The translations under genes and the position numbers were made by a program. The notes under the pieces were generated by a model that saw only the letters and a program-made list of their open reading frames with translations, had not been told where the DNA came from and did not search any database. Positions 1-5,290 of a stretch of DNA of 5,541 nt are shown here, piece after piece; the first letter of the stretch is position 1, and every line of letters starts with the position of its first letter. This DNA comes from Spirochaetales bacterium (GTDB lineage Bacteria > Spirochaetota > Spirochaetia > SZUA-6 > DRHE01): positions 1 to 5,541 of the forward strand of contig JAFGFV010000416.1 in NCBI GenBank assembly GCA_016930895.1, in the 5' to 3' direction.

Positions 1-465
1 GAGAGGTTCCCGGTCCCGAAGGGGAACCTGGACTACTTCGTGCCCTTCGGCCGGGCCCGCAGGGTTGCCGAAGGGCGGGACGTCACGGTTCTCACCTATT
101 CGTCCATGACCCGCCGGCTGCTGGGCCTGCGCCCGCAGCTGGAGGCCGAGGGCGTCTCCGCCGAGATCCTGGACCTGCGCACCCTGGACCTCCCGGGAAT
201 CGACTACGAGAGGATCGGCGAATCCCTCGGGAAGACCGGGGCGGTGGTCGTGGTGGAAGAGGCCGCCGGGGGACAGGCCATCGGGGACCGCATCGCCGCG
301 GAGATCACCGCCCGCTTCTTCGACGAGCTGGACGCCCCGCCGGGGTTCGTGAGCTCCATGAACGTGCCCAACTCGGTGTCGAAGGTGCTGGAGCGGGCGG
401 CCATGCTGCAGGACGCCGGCATCCTCGAGGCCGTGACGGCCATGGCTCGGCGCCGCTGGCGATAG
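1..465 (+). CDS. 2-oxoacid dehydrogenase E1 component, beta subunit (C-terminal part; 5' end outside window)
   Basis: The frame is open from base 1 to the TAG at 463-465 and gives 154 residues of a protein that normally has about 325-340. What is present is the end of the pyrimidine-binding domain plus the transketolase C-terminal domain. Family hallmarks are PFGRARRVAEGRDVTVLTYS, the EILDLRTLD strand, the KTGAVVVVEEA strand, and the FDELDAPPGFV segment followed by NVPNSVSK. This is the pattern of E1-beta subunits of pyruvate, branched-chain 2-oxoacid and acetoin dehydrogenases. With an alpha subunit, such proteins form the TPP-dependent E1 that decarboxylates a 2-oxo acid in the cytoplasm; the alpha gene would be expected just upstream. 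The next gene is a transaldolase relative, not the usual E2 acyltransferase, so this E1 may serve a special pathway or use an E2 encoded elsewhere. The E1-beta family is clear, but the substrate cannot be told from this half. Confidence 0.9.
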   Translation, partial: ERFPVPKGNLDYFVPFGRARRVAEGRDVTVLTYSSMTRRLLGLRPQLEAEGVSAEILDLRTLDLPGIDYERIGESLGKTGAVVVVEEAAGGQAIGDRIAAEITARFFDELDAPPGFVSSMNVPNSVSKVLERAAMLQDAGILEAVTAMARRRWR

Positions 466-483
466 CGGCAGCGGACGCACGGG

Positions 484-2211
484 ATGCACGCGTCAGAAGC
501 CCGCGAGGGGATCCGCCGGGAGCGCCTCGAGAAGCGGCAGCGAAGCCTGGAGAGCCTCGCTGAGCGCGTGGTCGCGGGGGACACCGTTTCGGCCGCCGGC
601 CACCTCCTCTTCCACACTCCCGCCGAGGGGTTCGCTCTTGCCCTGCGGAGGCTTCTCGAGCTGCTGGGCAGGAATCACGACGGGAGCTCCGGGTCCGCCC
701 GGTGCAGCATCCTCCTGTTCTTGGCCCGCCTGCGCGTGGATCTCGGAAGCTTCCTTCCGGAGTGGGTGCTCAAGGACCAGCTGGGAGAGGCTGCGATCGG
801 GGAGGCGGCGCTGGCCGTCGAGGAGCATCTGCGCGGTCTGGCCGAGGCCTGGCCCGACGCCGAGGCCGCAGCCCTGGCCCGGATTCGCGGCGAAGAGCTC
901 TCGCGCTTCAGGGCCGAGGGCCTGGAGGGTGCTTGCGCTGCCGAGGAGGCGGCGCGGCTGACCGGCGGTTCCCTGAGGGGCTACACCGCCGCGGTGGTAC
1001 GGGCGATCGGGGCGAGCAACCTCCTGGACGCGGCCCGGGCGCGCCAGGCCGGGGAAGCGGCCACCGAGATCGGCAACGACTACGCCCTGTTCCTGCCCTA
1101 CGTGATCTGGCTCGGCGGCTCGTTCGTCACCACCAACCCCGTGCTGATCAAGCTGGCGTGGGACACCGACCGGGACCTGTGGGACCGGCGGATCGACGAG
1201 CTGATTCGTGCGCGTTTTCCCCGTGGGGAGCTCAAGGCTCTGCTGGGCGGCGTCGGGAGGGAAGAGGTGCAGGCCGCCGTCAGCTCCCTGAACTCCCTGG
1301 TGACCATGAACGTGGTGGAAGAGAACTGCCGGTTGCTGCGTGACATCTTCCTGGTCACCGAGGGCCGTGAAGGGTACGTGAGCCTTCAGGTGAATCCCAA
1401 GAACCACCACGACGCGGCCGGCATGGTGAGTGAGGCGCAGAGCCTGTACGGCTTCCTGGAGCAGCGGCTGGCAGGGGTCCCCAACGTGGTGTTCAAGCTG
1501 CCCGCGACTGCGGCGGGGCTCGAGGCCGCGGAGGCACTGACCCAGAGCGGGATCGGCGTGACCATCACGGTGAGCTTTTCCGTGTGCCAGGCGCTGGCTT
1601 TCGGCCGCGTGTTGGACCGGGGCAAGGCCCTGGTCACCTACATTGCCCTCATGAACGGACGCATGGCGTTTCCCGTGCGGGATGAGCTCGAGCAGAAGGC
1701 CGTGCCGGGAGGCGTGGAGGCGGCGCGCTGGGCGGGGGTCGAGGTGGCGCGCAAGGCGTACCGGCGGTTGTACGGTTCGTCCCGAGACGGGGGGGAGGGC
1801 GTCGATCCAGGGAGGGTCAAGCTGCTCATCGCATCCCTGCGCATTTACGGCGACTGGATTCCGGATCTGTCCGAGCAGTGGGGCTGTCCGGTCATTACCT
1901 GCTTCCCGAACGTGCGACGGGCCTACGACAGCCGTAAGAGGCCCTTGAACCCCTCCTCGATTGCCGACCGGACCCCGGCGGAGGCTCTCGAAACGCTCGG
2001 GCGCAGCGAGATCTTCCGGCAGGCCTGGTGGACCCCCGAAGACGGGGAGCATCTGGAACCGGCGTGCGCGCTCAGCATCGGGGCTGGCGACGCAGCCGCC
2101 CTCGCCGCGTGGCCTCCCGTGGCGAACACCCTGAAGCAGTTCGTGGAGCTCTACGACGAGATGGGCGAGATGGTCCTCGGCAGGATGAGGCTCGCGGCGG
2201 GCGGGTCATAG
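484..2211 (+). CDS. Transaldolase-family protein with about 200-residue N-terminal extension
   Basis: This gene encodes 575 residues. Residues 1-195 are helical, rich in Ala, Glu and Arg, and match no family I recognise. From about 196 the transaldolase barrel can be followed: FVTTNPVLI (214-222), VSLQVNP (299-305), VVFKLPAT (335-342), GVTITVSFSVCQA (358-370), NGR (391-393) and VKLLIASLR (445-453). Known transaldolases use the lysine of IKLAST/FKLPAT as the Schiff base (E. coli TalB K132), here K338. T362 matches TalB T156 in spacing, and D199 is a candidate for D17. The catalytic Glu (TalB E96) aligns with Q302, and the Ser of SPFVGR aligns with A388. It may therefore be a transaldolase, an aldolase of the same fold, or an altered enzyme. 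The ATG at 484 is the first start after the upstream stop. Only 18 bases separate the genes and no good Shine-Dalgarno is visible, so coupling to E1-beta translation is likely. A run of seven G lies in a Gly-rich linker (near residue 436). Confidence 0.85.
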   Translation: MHASEAREGIRRERLEKRQRSLESLAERVVAGDTVSAAGHLLFHTPAEGFALALRRLLELLGRNHDGSSGSARCSILLFLARLRVDLGSFLPEWVLKDQLGEAAIGEAALAVEEHLRGLAEAWPDAEAAALARIRGEELSRFRAEGLEGACAAEEAARLTGGSLRGYTAAVVRAIGASNLLDAARARQAGEAATEIGNDYALFLPYVIWLGGSFVTTNPVLIKLAWDTDRDLWDRRIDELIRARFPRGELKALLGGVGREEVQAAVSSLNSLVTMNVVEENCRLLRDIFLVTEGREGYVSLQVNPKNHHDAAGMVSEAQSLYGFLEQRLAGVPNVVFKLPATAAGLEAAEALTQSGIGVTITVSFSVCQALAFGRVLDRGKALVTYIALMNGRMAFPVRDELEQKAVPGGVEAARWAGVEVARKAYRRLYGSSRDGGEGVDPGRVKLLIASLRIYGDWIPDLSEQWGCPVITCFPNVRRAYDSRKRPLNPSSIADRTPAEALETLGRSEIFRQAWWTPEDGEHLEPACALSIGAGDAAALAAWPPVANTLKQFVELYDEMGEMVLGRMRLAAGGS

Positions 2212-2213
2212 CG

Positions 2214-2233
2214 GGTCCTGTCGGATCCTGTCG
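2214..2233. repeat. Two tandem copies of a 10-base unit in the convergent gap
   Basis: GGTCCTGTCG (2214-2223) is followed directly by GATCCTGTCG (2224-2233), one mismatch apart. A degenerate third start, GGTCC, follows at 2234-2238. The copies begin three bases after the transaldolase stop codon. The array is short and could be replication slippage; I see no protein-binding signature. Confidence 0.5.
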
Positions 2234-2266
2234 GGTCCGCCCCGGTCGCAGGAGCCCGCCCCGAGC

Positions 2267-2280
2267 CCAGGAGCCCCTGG
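2267..2280. terminator. Weak hairpin between convergent genes, possible bidirectional terminator
   Basis: CCAGG (2267-2271) pairs with CCTGG (2276-2280) around the loop AGCC. A pyrimidine-rich stretch, TTCCTTTTCCC, follows on the plus strand at 2290-2300, but it lies inside the end of the minus-strand dehydrogenase gene. The location, between two converging stop codons, suits a terminator. The 5-base stem and the lack of a clean T-tract make it a poor example. Confidence 0.25.
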
Positions 2281-2286
2281 CCTGCC

Positions 2287-3327
2287 CTATTCCTTTTCCC
2301 GGCTTACCTGAACCTTCACGATTTCCTTCTTGGCCACTGCCCGCCGCATGGCTTCCTGCATCTGCCCGAAGGGATACACGGCGGATATCAGGTCCCCGGC
2401 GGCGATGCGTCCTGCGGCCATGAGCTCGAGCACCAGCGGAAAGACGTGGGCGTAGCGAAACGAGCCCACCACGGTGAGCTCCTTGGACATGACCAGGTTG
2501 GCCGGAAGGGTCAGCTCCGCCGGCTGTGTGCCGATCTGGACGATTCGGCCGCCGCGGGCCGCCGCGGCATACGCCAGGGCCAGGGCGGCGGGGGCGCCGG
2601 AGGCCTCGAAGATTACGTCGTAGCCGTCGGGGGCGCGCGTGGCGGGGGCCGCGTCGTCCCCCGGGTCGAAGGCCGCCACCGCGCCGTGCTGCAGGGCGAA
2701 GCGTCGGGCATAGGCATCCAGATCGGCCATGGTGATGTCCGCACCGCCCATGACCCGCGCCATGGCGAGGACCATCTGTCCGATGGTCCCGCCTCCGGTG
2801 ACGAGTATCCTGGCACCCGCCAGGCTGCCGGCCCGCAGGACCGCATGGGCCGCCACGGCCAGAGGCTCCGCCAGGGCCCCGGCTGCATAGTCGAGGCGCT
2901 CGTCGATTCTGTGGCAGTGGCTCTCCGGTACGACGAGCTGCTCCCCGAAGGCGCCGTCGATATGCGGGATCGTGGCCGCCGTGCCGATGAACCTGAGATT
3001 GGTGCAGAGGTTGTACCTGCCGGACCGGCAGTATCGGCACTGCCGGCATTCGATCGACGGCTCGGCGGTCACGCGGTCCCCCACGGCGACTCTGGTGACC
3101 TCTTTGCCGACGGCTATCACGTCTCCAGCGAACTCGTGCCCGAGTACCAGCGGTTTCCGCGGCACGAACTGACCGATGCGGAACTGCCGGTAGTAGTGGA
3201 CATCCGAGCCGCAGATCCCGACGCGCTTGACGTCCACCAGGACGTCCCGCGGGGTGAGTGGCGGGGTCTGGCGGCTCTCCAGCCTCAAGTCCTCGATTCC
3301 GTGCAGCACGTACGCCTGGATGCTCAT
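2287..3327 (-). CDS. Zinc-dependent NAD(P) alcohol/polyol dehydrogenase, L-idonate 5-dehydrogenase/sorbitol dehydrogenase type
   Basis: The 346 residues cover a complete medium-chain dehydrogenase. The GroES-like half has the catalytic zinc site C39 (VGICGSDVHYY), H64-E65 (VLGHEFAG) and probably E154 (ALAEPLAV). The structural zinc site is C94, C97, C100 and C108. The Rossmann half has GGGTIG at 178-183, and an Asp at the end of the second strand (D202, MADLD) suggests NAD rather than NADP. Spacing and the HYYRQFRIGQFV segment resemble IdnD and sorbitol/xylitol dehydrogenases, which oxidise one secondary hydroxyl of a polyol or sugar acid to a ketone. IdnD of E. coli has nearly the same length (343). 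The actual substrate is unknown. The ATG is preceded by GGAGG (minus strand, 3340-3344) and overlaps the TGA of the upstream Ldh2-type gene by four bases, so the two are translationally coupled. Fold, zinc sites and start are well supported. Confidence 0.92.
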   Translation of the reverse strand: MSIQAYVLHGIEDLRLESRQTPPLTPRDVLVDVKRVGICGSDVHYYRQFRIGQFVPRKPLVLGHEFAGDVIAVGKEVTRVAVGDRVTAEPSIECRQCRYCRSGRYNLCTNLRFIGTAATIPHIDGAFGEQLVVPESHCHRIDERLDYAAGALAEPLAVAAHAVLRAGSLAGARILVTGGGTIGQMVLAMARVMGGADITMADLDAYARRFALQHGAVAAFDPGDDAAPATRAPDGYDVIFEASGAPAALALAYAAAARGGRIVQIGTQPAELTLPANLVMSKELTVVGSFRYAHVFPLVLELMAAGRIAAGDLISAVYPFGQMQEAMRRAVAKKEIVKVQVSREKE

Positions 3328-4382
3328 TCTCCTGTCTCTCCTCCCGCGATGGGGGTCGGCGGGTCGACGCCCAGCCTCCTGCCGAGCTCGCAGAGCTCTC
3401 GGAACAATCCCTGCTCGACCGGAATCCCCCTGGATCTTCGCTCGGCGCGGCGCTCCCCCTCGGGCTCTCCTGGATAGTACACGCGCTCGAAGCCGGCAAA
3501 CAGGGGGAGCCCGTGCAGCTCCTCGATCATCTGTCCGATGCGCCCCGTGAACTCATCGAGCGGGACGAATCGGGAAATGTCCCAGAAGCTCAAGAAGTGT
3601 CCGAGGCGACGGGGCTCGTCAAACTCGTGATACATTCGGTTAATGTGCGGTCCGTAGGGCATGCCGGTCAGCAGCGCGCAGAACACGTCGATGGCCAGGG
3701 CCAGACCGCTGCCCTTGTGCTGGGCCATAGGATGCATGCCGTCGACGGTGTGGGGGTCCGTGGTCGGGCGCCCGGAGGCGTCGAGCGCCCAATCCCGAGG
3801 GATGGGACGGTCTTCCGTCTGCGCCAGGGCGATCTTGCCGTAGGCGACGGTCGACGTGGAGATGTCGAGCATGAAGGGCGCCCCCGGCGCAGGGAAGCCG
3901 AACGCCACGGGATTCGTCCCCACGAAGCGCCGGGCGGCCCCATGGGGCACGACCAGGGCATCGGTGTGGGTCATGGCCATGCCCGCCAGCCCTGCGGCGA
4001 CGGCTTCCTGGAGGAAGTAGCTTGCCGGGCCGAAGTGGCTCGAGCGCCCGATCGCCGCGGTCGCGGTTCCCTGCTCGCGGCACAGCTCCGCCGCAGCCCG
4101 CGCCGCCCGGCAGGCGACCACGTGGCCGAACCCGTCCTCCCCGTCCACGTGCAGGACGGCCGGGGCCCGGCGCTCGATCGTGATGCGGGGAGCGGGGTTG
4201 ATGCTGCCCCGCTCGAGGCGGTGGACGTAATGGGCGAGCCGGACCACCCCGTGGGAATCGATCCCCGAGAGGTTCGCCGTGAGCAGGCAGTCGGCTACGA
4301 TCCGAGCGTCCTCGGAGGGGACGCCCTTTCTCTCCAGCACGGCTCGGGTGAACCGTTCGATTTCGGTGCCCTGGATGTTCAT
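3324..4382 (-). CDS. Ldh2/malate dehydrogenase-fold NAD-dependent oxidoreductase, resembles ureidoglycolate dehydrogenase AllD
   Basis: There are 352 residues from the ATG at 4382, within the usual 330-360 for the family. Motifs in order: SGIDSHGVVRLAHYV (39-53, with H44), GRSSHFGPASYF (112-123, with H116), MTHTDALVVPHG (137-148, with D141), GTNPVAFGFP (155-164), DISTSTVAYGKI (173-184), PTTDP (206-210) and HKGSGLALAIDV (222-233). The C-terminal part (MPYGPHINRMY, then GFERVYYPGEPE) follows E. coli AllD almost without gaps, and H44, H116 and D141 fall at the AllD positions as I remember them. Ldh2-fold enzymes oxidise a 2-hydroxy acid or related carbinol with NAD(P). No other allantoin-degradation gene is visible, so a sugar-acid or other hydroxy-acid substrate is at least as likely. 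The frame is open farther upstream to 4577, but that part is unlike the family. GGAGG-like bases lie 14 nt before the ATG (4397-4403 on the plus strand), a long spacing. It is the first gene of a two-gene operon with the zinc dehydrogenase. Confidence 0.9.
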   Translation of the reverse strand: MNIQGTEIERFTRAVLERKGVPSEDARIVADCLLTANLSGIDSHGVVRLAHYVHRLERGSINPAPRITIERRAPAVLHVDGEDGFGHVVACRAARAAAELCREQGTATAAIGRSSHFGPASYFLQEAVAAGLAGMAMTHTDALVVPHGAARRFVGTNPVAFGFPAPGAPFMLDISTSTVAYGKIALAQTEDRPIPRDWALDASGRPTTDPHTVDGMHPMAQHKGSGLALAIDVFCALLTGMPYGPHINRMYHEFDEPRRLGHFLSFWDISRFVPLDEFTGRIGQMIEELHGLPLFAGFERVYYPGEPEGERRAERRSRGIPVEQGLFRELCELGRRLGVDPPTPIAGGETGE

Positions 4383-4500
4383 CTCGGGTGCTCGGACCTC
4401 CTCGCCGGGACGCCATCGCAGTATGCCTCGAGGCGGCGCGGGGTGTCGATCCCCCTCGGGCCATGGCGGCACGCGGGGCCGGAGAGCAGCGCTGCGGCAG

Positions 4501-4641
4501 ACGCACCTCGTCCAGCTGGAGAATATCCTGGCCTGCATCCGCGACTCTTTCGCCGGGGAGATCCGACTTGCCGACATCGCCGGACGTTTCGCCGACCCGG
4601 GCCGTCATTTGCCGACGGCGCCAAGTGCGGCCATACTCATC
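4501..4641 (+). pseudogene. Fragment of an AraC-family DNA-binding domain (first helix-turn-helix only)
   Basis: In the plus frame starting at 4501 the translation contains QLENILACIRDSFAGEIRL followed by ADIAGRFADPGRHL. This matches the start of AraC-family DNA-binding domains: a helix with a yI...f pattern, then LADIA, the recognition turn and a closing HL. The usual LxRxFK continuation is absent. A TGA stops the frame at 4639-4641, and LERLRRL, which resembles the linker helix, follows immediately after the stop. No sensor domain fits into the 118 bases between this segment and the Ldh2-type gene, and no second helix-turn-helix is seen downstream. It looks like a remnant of a regulator once divergent from the dehydrogenase operon. 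The match is by eye and covers about 35 residues, so chance resemblance remains possible. Confidence 0.45.
4609..4637 (+). promoter_or_regulatory. Possible sigma70 promoter for the small exported-peptide ORF
   Basis: TTGCCG (4609-4614) and CATACT (4632-4637) are each four of six matches to the -35 and -10 consensus, separated by exactly 17 bases. Transcription would start near 4644, about 50 bases before the GTG at 4696. In a GC-rich sequence such partial matches arise by chance, and this one lies inside the AraC-like fragment. Confidence 0.25.
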
Positions 4642-4647
4642 TGACTG

Positions 4648-4665
4648 GAGAGGCTTCGGCGTCTC
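4648..4665 (+). other. Hairpin with a cTTCGg tetraloop in the putative leader of the small ORF
   Basis: GAGAGGC (4648-4654) and GCGTCTC (4659-4665) pair with a single G-G mismatch around TTCG. The loop is closed by a C-G pair, giving the very stable C(UUCG)G tetraloop in RNA. It lies 15 bases before the AAGGAGG ribosome binding site. No T-tract follows, so it is not a standard terminator. Confidence 0.4.
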
Positions 4666-4680
4666 GACCATCCCGGTGGC

Positions 4681-4687
4681 AAGGAGG
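4681..4687 (+). promoter_or_regulatory. Strong Shine-Dalgarno site AAGGAGG
   Basis: AAGGAGG is a full match to the anti-Shine-Dalgarno core. It sits 8 bases before the GTG at 4696, which is optimal spacing. It is the best ribosome binding site in the window and the main reason to accept the short ORF that follows. Confidence 0.6.
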
Positions 4688-4695
4688 TCGATACG

Positions 4696-4806
4696 GTGAA
4701 GCTTCGGTCATGCCTCTTCCCGGCGCTGTTCCTCCTGTTGCCCGCAGAAACATACGCCTTGGGAGCGGGTCCAAACAACGCAGGCCACGTCGACCTCGTC
4801 TATTGA
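4696..4806 (+). CDS. Small exported peptide or truncated secreted protein, 36 codons
   Basis: GTG start, TGA stop at 4804-4806. The first 21 residues form a textbook Sec signal peptide: basic n-region (KLR), hydrophobic core SCLFPALFLLLPA, and a TYA|LG cleavage site after residue 21. Cleavage would release a 15-residue tail rich in Gly, Ala and Asn that ends in HVDLVY. The ideal Shine-Dalgarno at 4681-4687, a possible promoter at 4609 and a leader hairpin support expression. It could be a genuine small secreted peptide, or the start of a larger exported protein cut short by a nonsense mutation. The frame continues open after the TGA, but the downstream translation is low-complexity Arg/Gly/Pro-rich text that looks non-coding. 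No homologue is recognised. Confidence 0.45.
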   Translation: MKLRSCLFPALFLLLPAETYALGAGPNNAGHVDLVY

Positions 4807-4817
4807 AGCGACGGGGT
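4793..4817 (+). terminator. Hairpin spanning the stop codon of the small ORF
   Basis: ACCTCGTC (4793-4800) pairs with GACGGGGT (4810-4817) with one T-G wobble. The 9-base loop contains the TGA stop of the small ORF. No T-run follows, so intrinsic termination is doubtful; the structure could protect a 3' end or be incidental in GC-rich sequence. Confidence 0.25.
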
Positions 4818-4857
4818 GTGTCTCAGCCCAACTCAAGAGGTGGGGAGGGTCATCCTC

Positions 4858-4900
4858 AGAGCCCGTTCGCACGGGGAGAGAGAACAGGGGGGGTCTGGGG
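4858..4900. repeat. Decayed dispersed-repeat-like segment with a CCCGT/ACGGG hairpin
   Basis: CCCGT (4862-4866) and ACGGG (4871-4875) pair around TCGC, and GGAGAGAGAACAGGGGGGG follows. In one frame this reads SPFARGERTGGVWGV. That is the typical nonsense translation of the widespread CCCTCTCCC...GGGAGAGGG intergenic repeats of many GC-rich bacterial genomes. Only one imperfect copy is present, so the call rests on resemblance. Confidence 0.35.
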
Positions 4901-5031
4901 CGTCTCGAGCTATCTGGCGGACAGGCTCCGCGGAACTGTCACAGCACCACGGCGCAAGGCCTCAGGCGACACCGCTGTACGAACCCCAGTGCGCCTTGTT
5001 CCTGTCGCTGCAGGCGCGGCTGCCCCTCGCC

Positions 5032-5056
5032 CCCGGCGCCCGGCACGGGCGCCCGG
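5032..5056. other. Very stable GC hairpin
   Basis: GGCGCCCG (5035-5042) and CGGGCGCC (5046-5053) are perfect 8-base complements around the loop GCA. After a C-C mismatch, two further G-C pairs extend the stem outward (5032-5033 with 5055-5056). No T-tract follows within 60 bases. It could stop or stabilise transcripts arriving from the left, or simply block read-through toward the promoter at 5151. Confidence 0.4.
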
Positions 5057-5146
5057 CCCCTGGTGCCCCCTCTCGGAGCGGTACTGGAGCGGCGGAAGTC
5101 CAGCGAGTCATTTCTCGAGCCCTTTTTTGCCAGATTCCCCCAGGAT

Positions 5147-5160
5147 TTCCTTGCCAGGAA
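5147..5160. promoter_or_regulatory. Inverted repeat overlapping the -35 element, possible operator
   Basis: TTCCT (5147-5151) and AGGAA (5156-5160) form a perfect inverted repeat with a 4-base centre, covering the TTGCCA -35 box. TTGCCAG also occurs 24 bases upstream (5127-5133) as a direct repeat of 5151-5157. Position over a -35 box would suit a repressor, but the arms are short. Confidence 0.25.
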
Positions 5161-5178
5161 GCGAAACCTCCCTATAAT
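5151..5178 (+). promoter_or_regulatory. Near-consensus sigma70-type promoter
   Basis: TTGCCA (5151-5156, five of six) and TATAAT (5173-5178, six of six) are separated by 16 bases. This is the best promoter match in the window, and an exact TATAAT is striking in DNA of this G+C content. Transcription would start near 5185, giving a leader of about 105 bases before the ATG at 5291. Confidence 0.7.
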
Positions 5179-5237
5179 GATGGCAGAGACAAACACGCCC
5201 TACGATTGGTTCGTCCACGGGATCTGCTGCCTTGGTG

Positions 5238-5271
5238 CATGCCGGTAGGTTTTCGCAAGCGGACCGGCATG
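5238..5271 (+). other. Leader hairpin upstream of the exported-protein gene
   Basis: CATGCCGGT (5238-5246) and ACCGGCATG (5263-5271) are perfect 9-base complements. Inside them, after a 2x2 internal loop, GTTT (5249-5252) can pair with AAGC (5257-5260, one G-U) around TCGC. The structure lies in the leader and ends 19 bases before the ATG, just ahead of the ribosome binding region. It could stabilise the message or gate translation; it matches no riboswitch consensus that I know. Confidence 0.5.
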
Positions 5272-5290
5272 AAGGCGGAAAGATCGCACA

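Larger units (their letters stand above)
4807..5146. other. Gene-poor stretch without a convincing coding region
   Basis: Several frames are open here only because the DNA is GC-rich. Their translations are Arg/Pro/Gly-rich, lack recognisable domains and have no good ribosome binding sites. The stretch contains a dispersed-repeat-like segment (about 4858-4900), a strong GC hairpin (5032-5056) and a run of six T at 5123-5128. I find no tRNA-like cloverleaf, no transposase motif and no CRISPR-type spaced repeats. Confidence 0.6.

Noticed and set aside
463..483. Read-through of the TAG joining E1-beta and the transaldolase-like protein, which share a frame.
   Set aside because: Each product is a normal separate family member, the E1-beta ends at a usual length, and nothing suggests recoding.
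493..2052. A 519-codon open frame on the minus strand opposite the transaldolase-like gene.
   Set aside because: Its translation is Pro/Gly/Gln/His-rich without domains, while the plus strand holds clear transaldolase motifs; long antisense frames are expected in GC-rich codon usage.
2072..3499. A 475-codon minus-strand frame overlapping the zinc dehydrogenase in another phase.
   Set aside because: Its translation is Arg/Gly/Pro-rich, whereas the other phase gives intact zinc and NAD sites.
4383..4577. An N-terminal extension of the Ldh2-type protein upstream of 4382.
   Set aside because: The extra 65 residues are unlike the family, and starting at 4382 puts H44 and H116 exactly at AllD positions.
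5104..5128. CGAG/CTCG stem followed by six T as an intrinsic terminator.
   Set aside because: The stem has only four base pairs and does not abut the T-run.
3258..5177. A 639-codon plus-strand frame across the Ldh2-type gene and the gene-poor stretch.
   Set aside because: Its first part is antisense to a well-supported gene and the rest has no domain or plausible composition.
5063..5248. A 61-codon plus-strand ORF ending in the leader.
   Set aside because: It runs through the promoter and into the leader hairpin, lacks a good ribosome binding site and has no recognisable motif.
5185..5290. A tRNA or known riboswitch in the leader.
   Set aside because: There is no cloverleaf, and I see no conserved core of the TPP, SAM, cobalamin or cyclic-di-GMP riboswitch classes.
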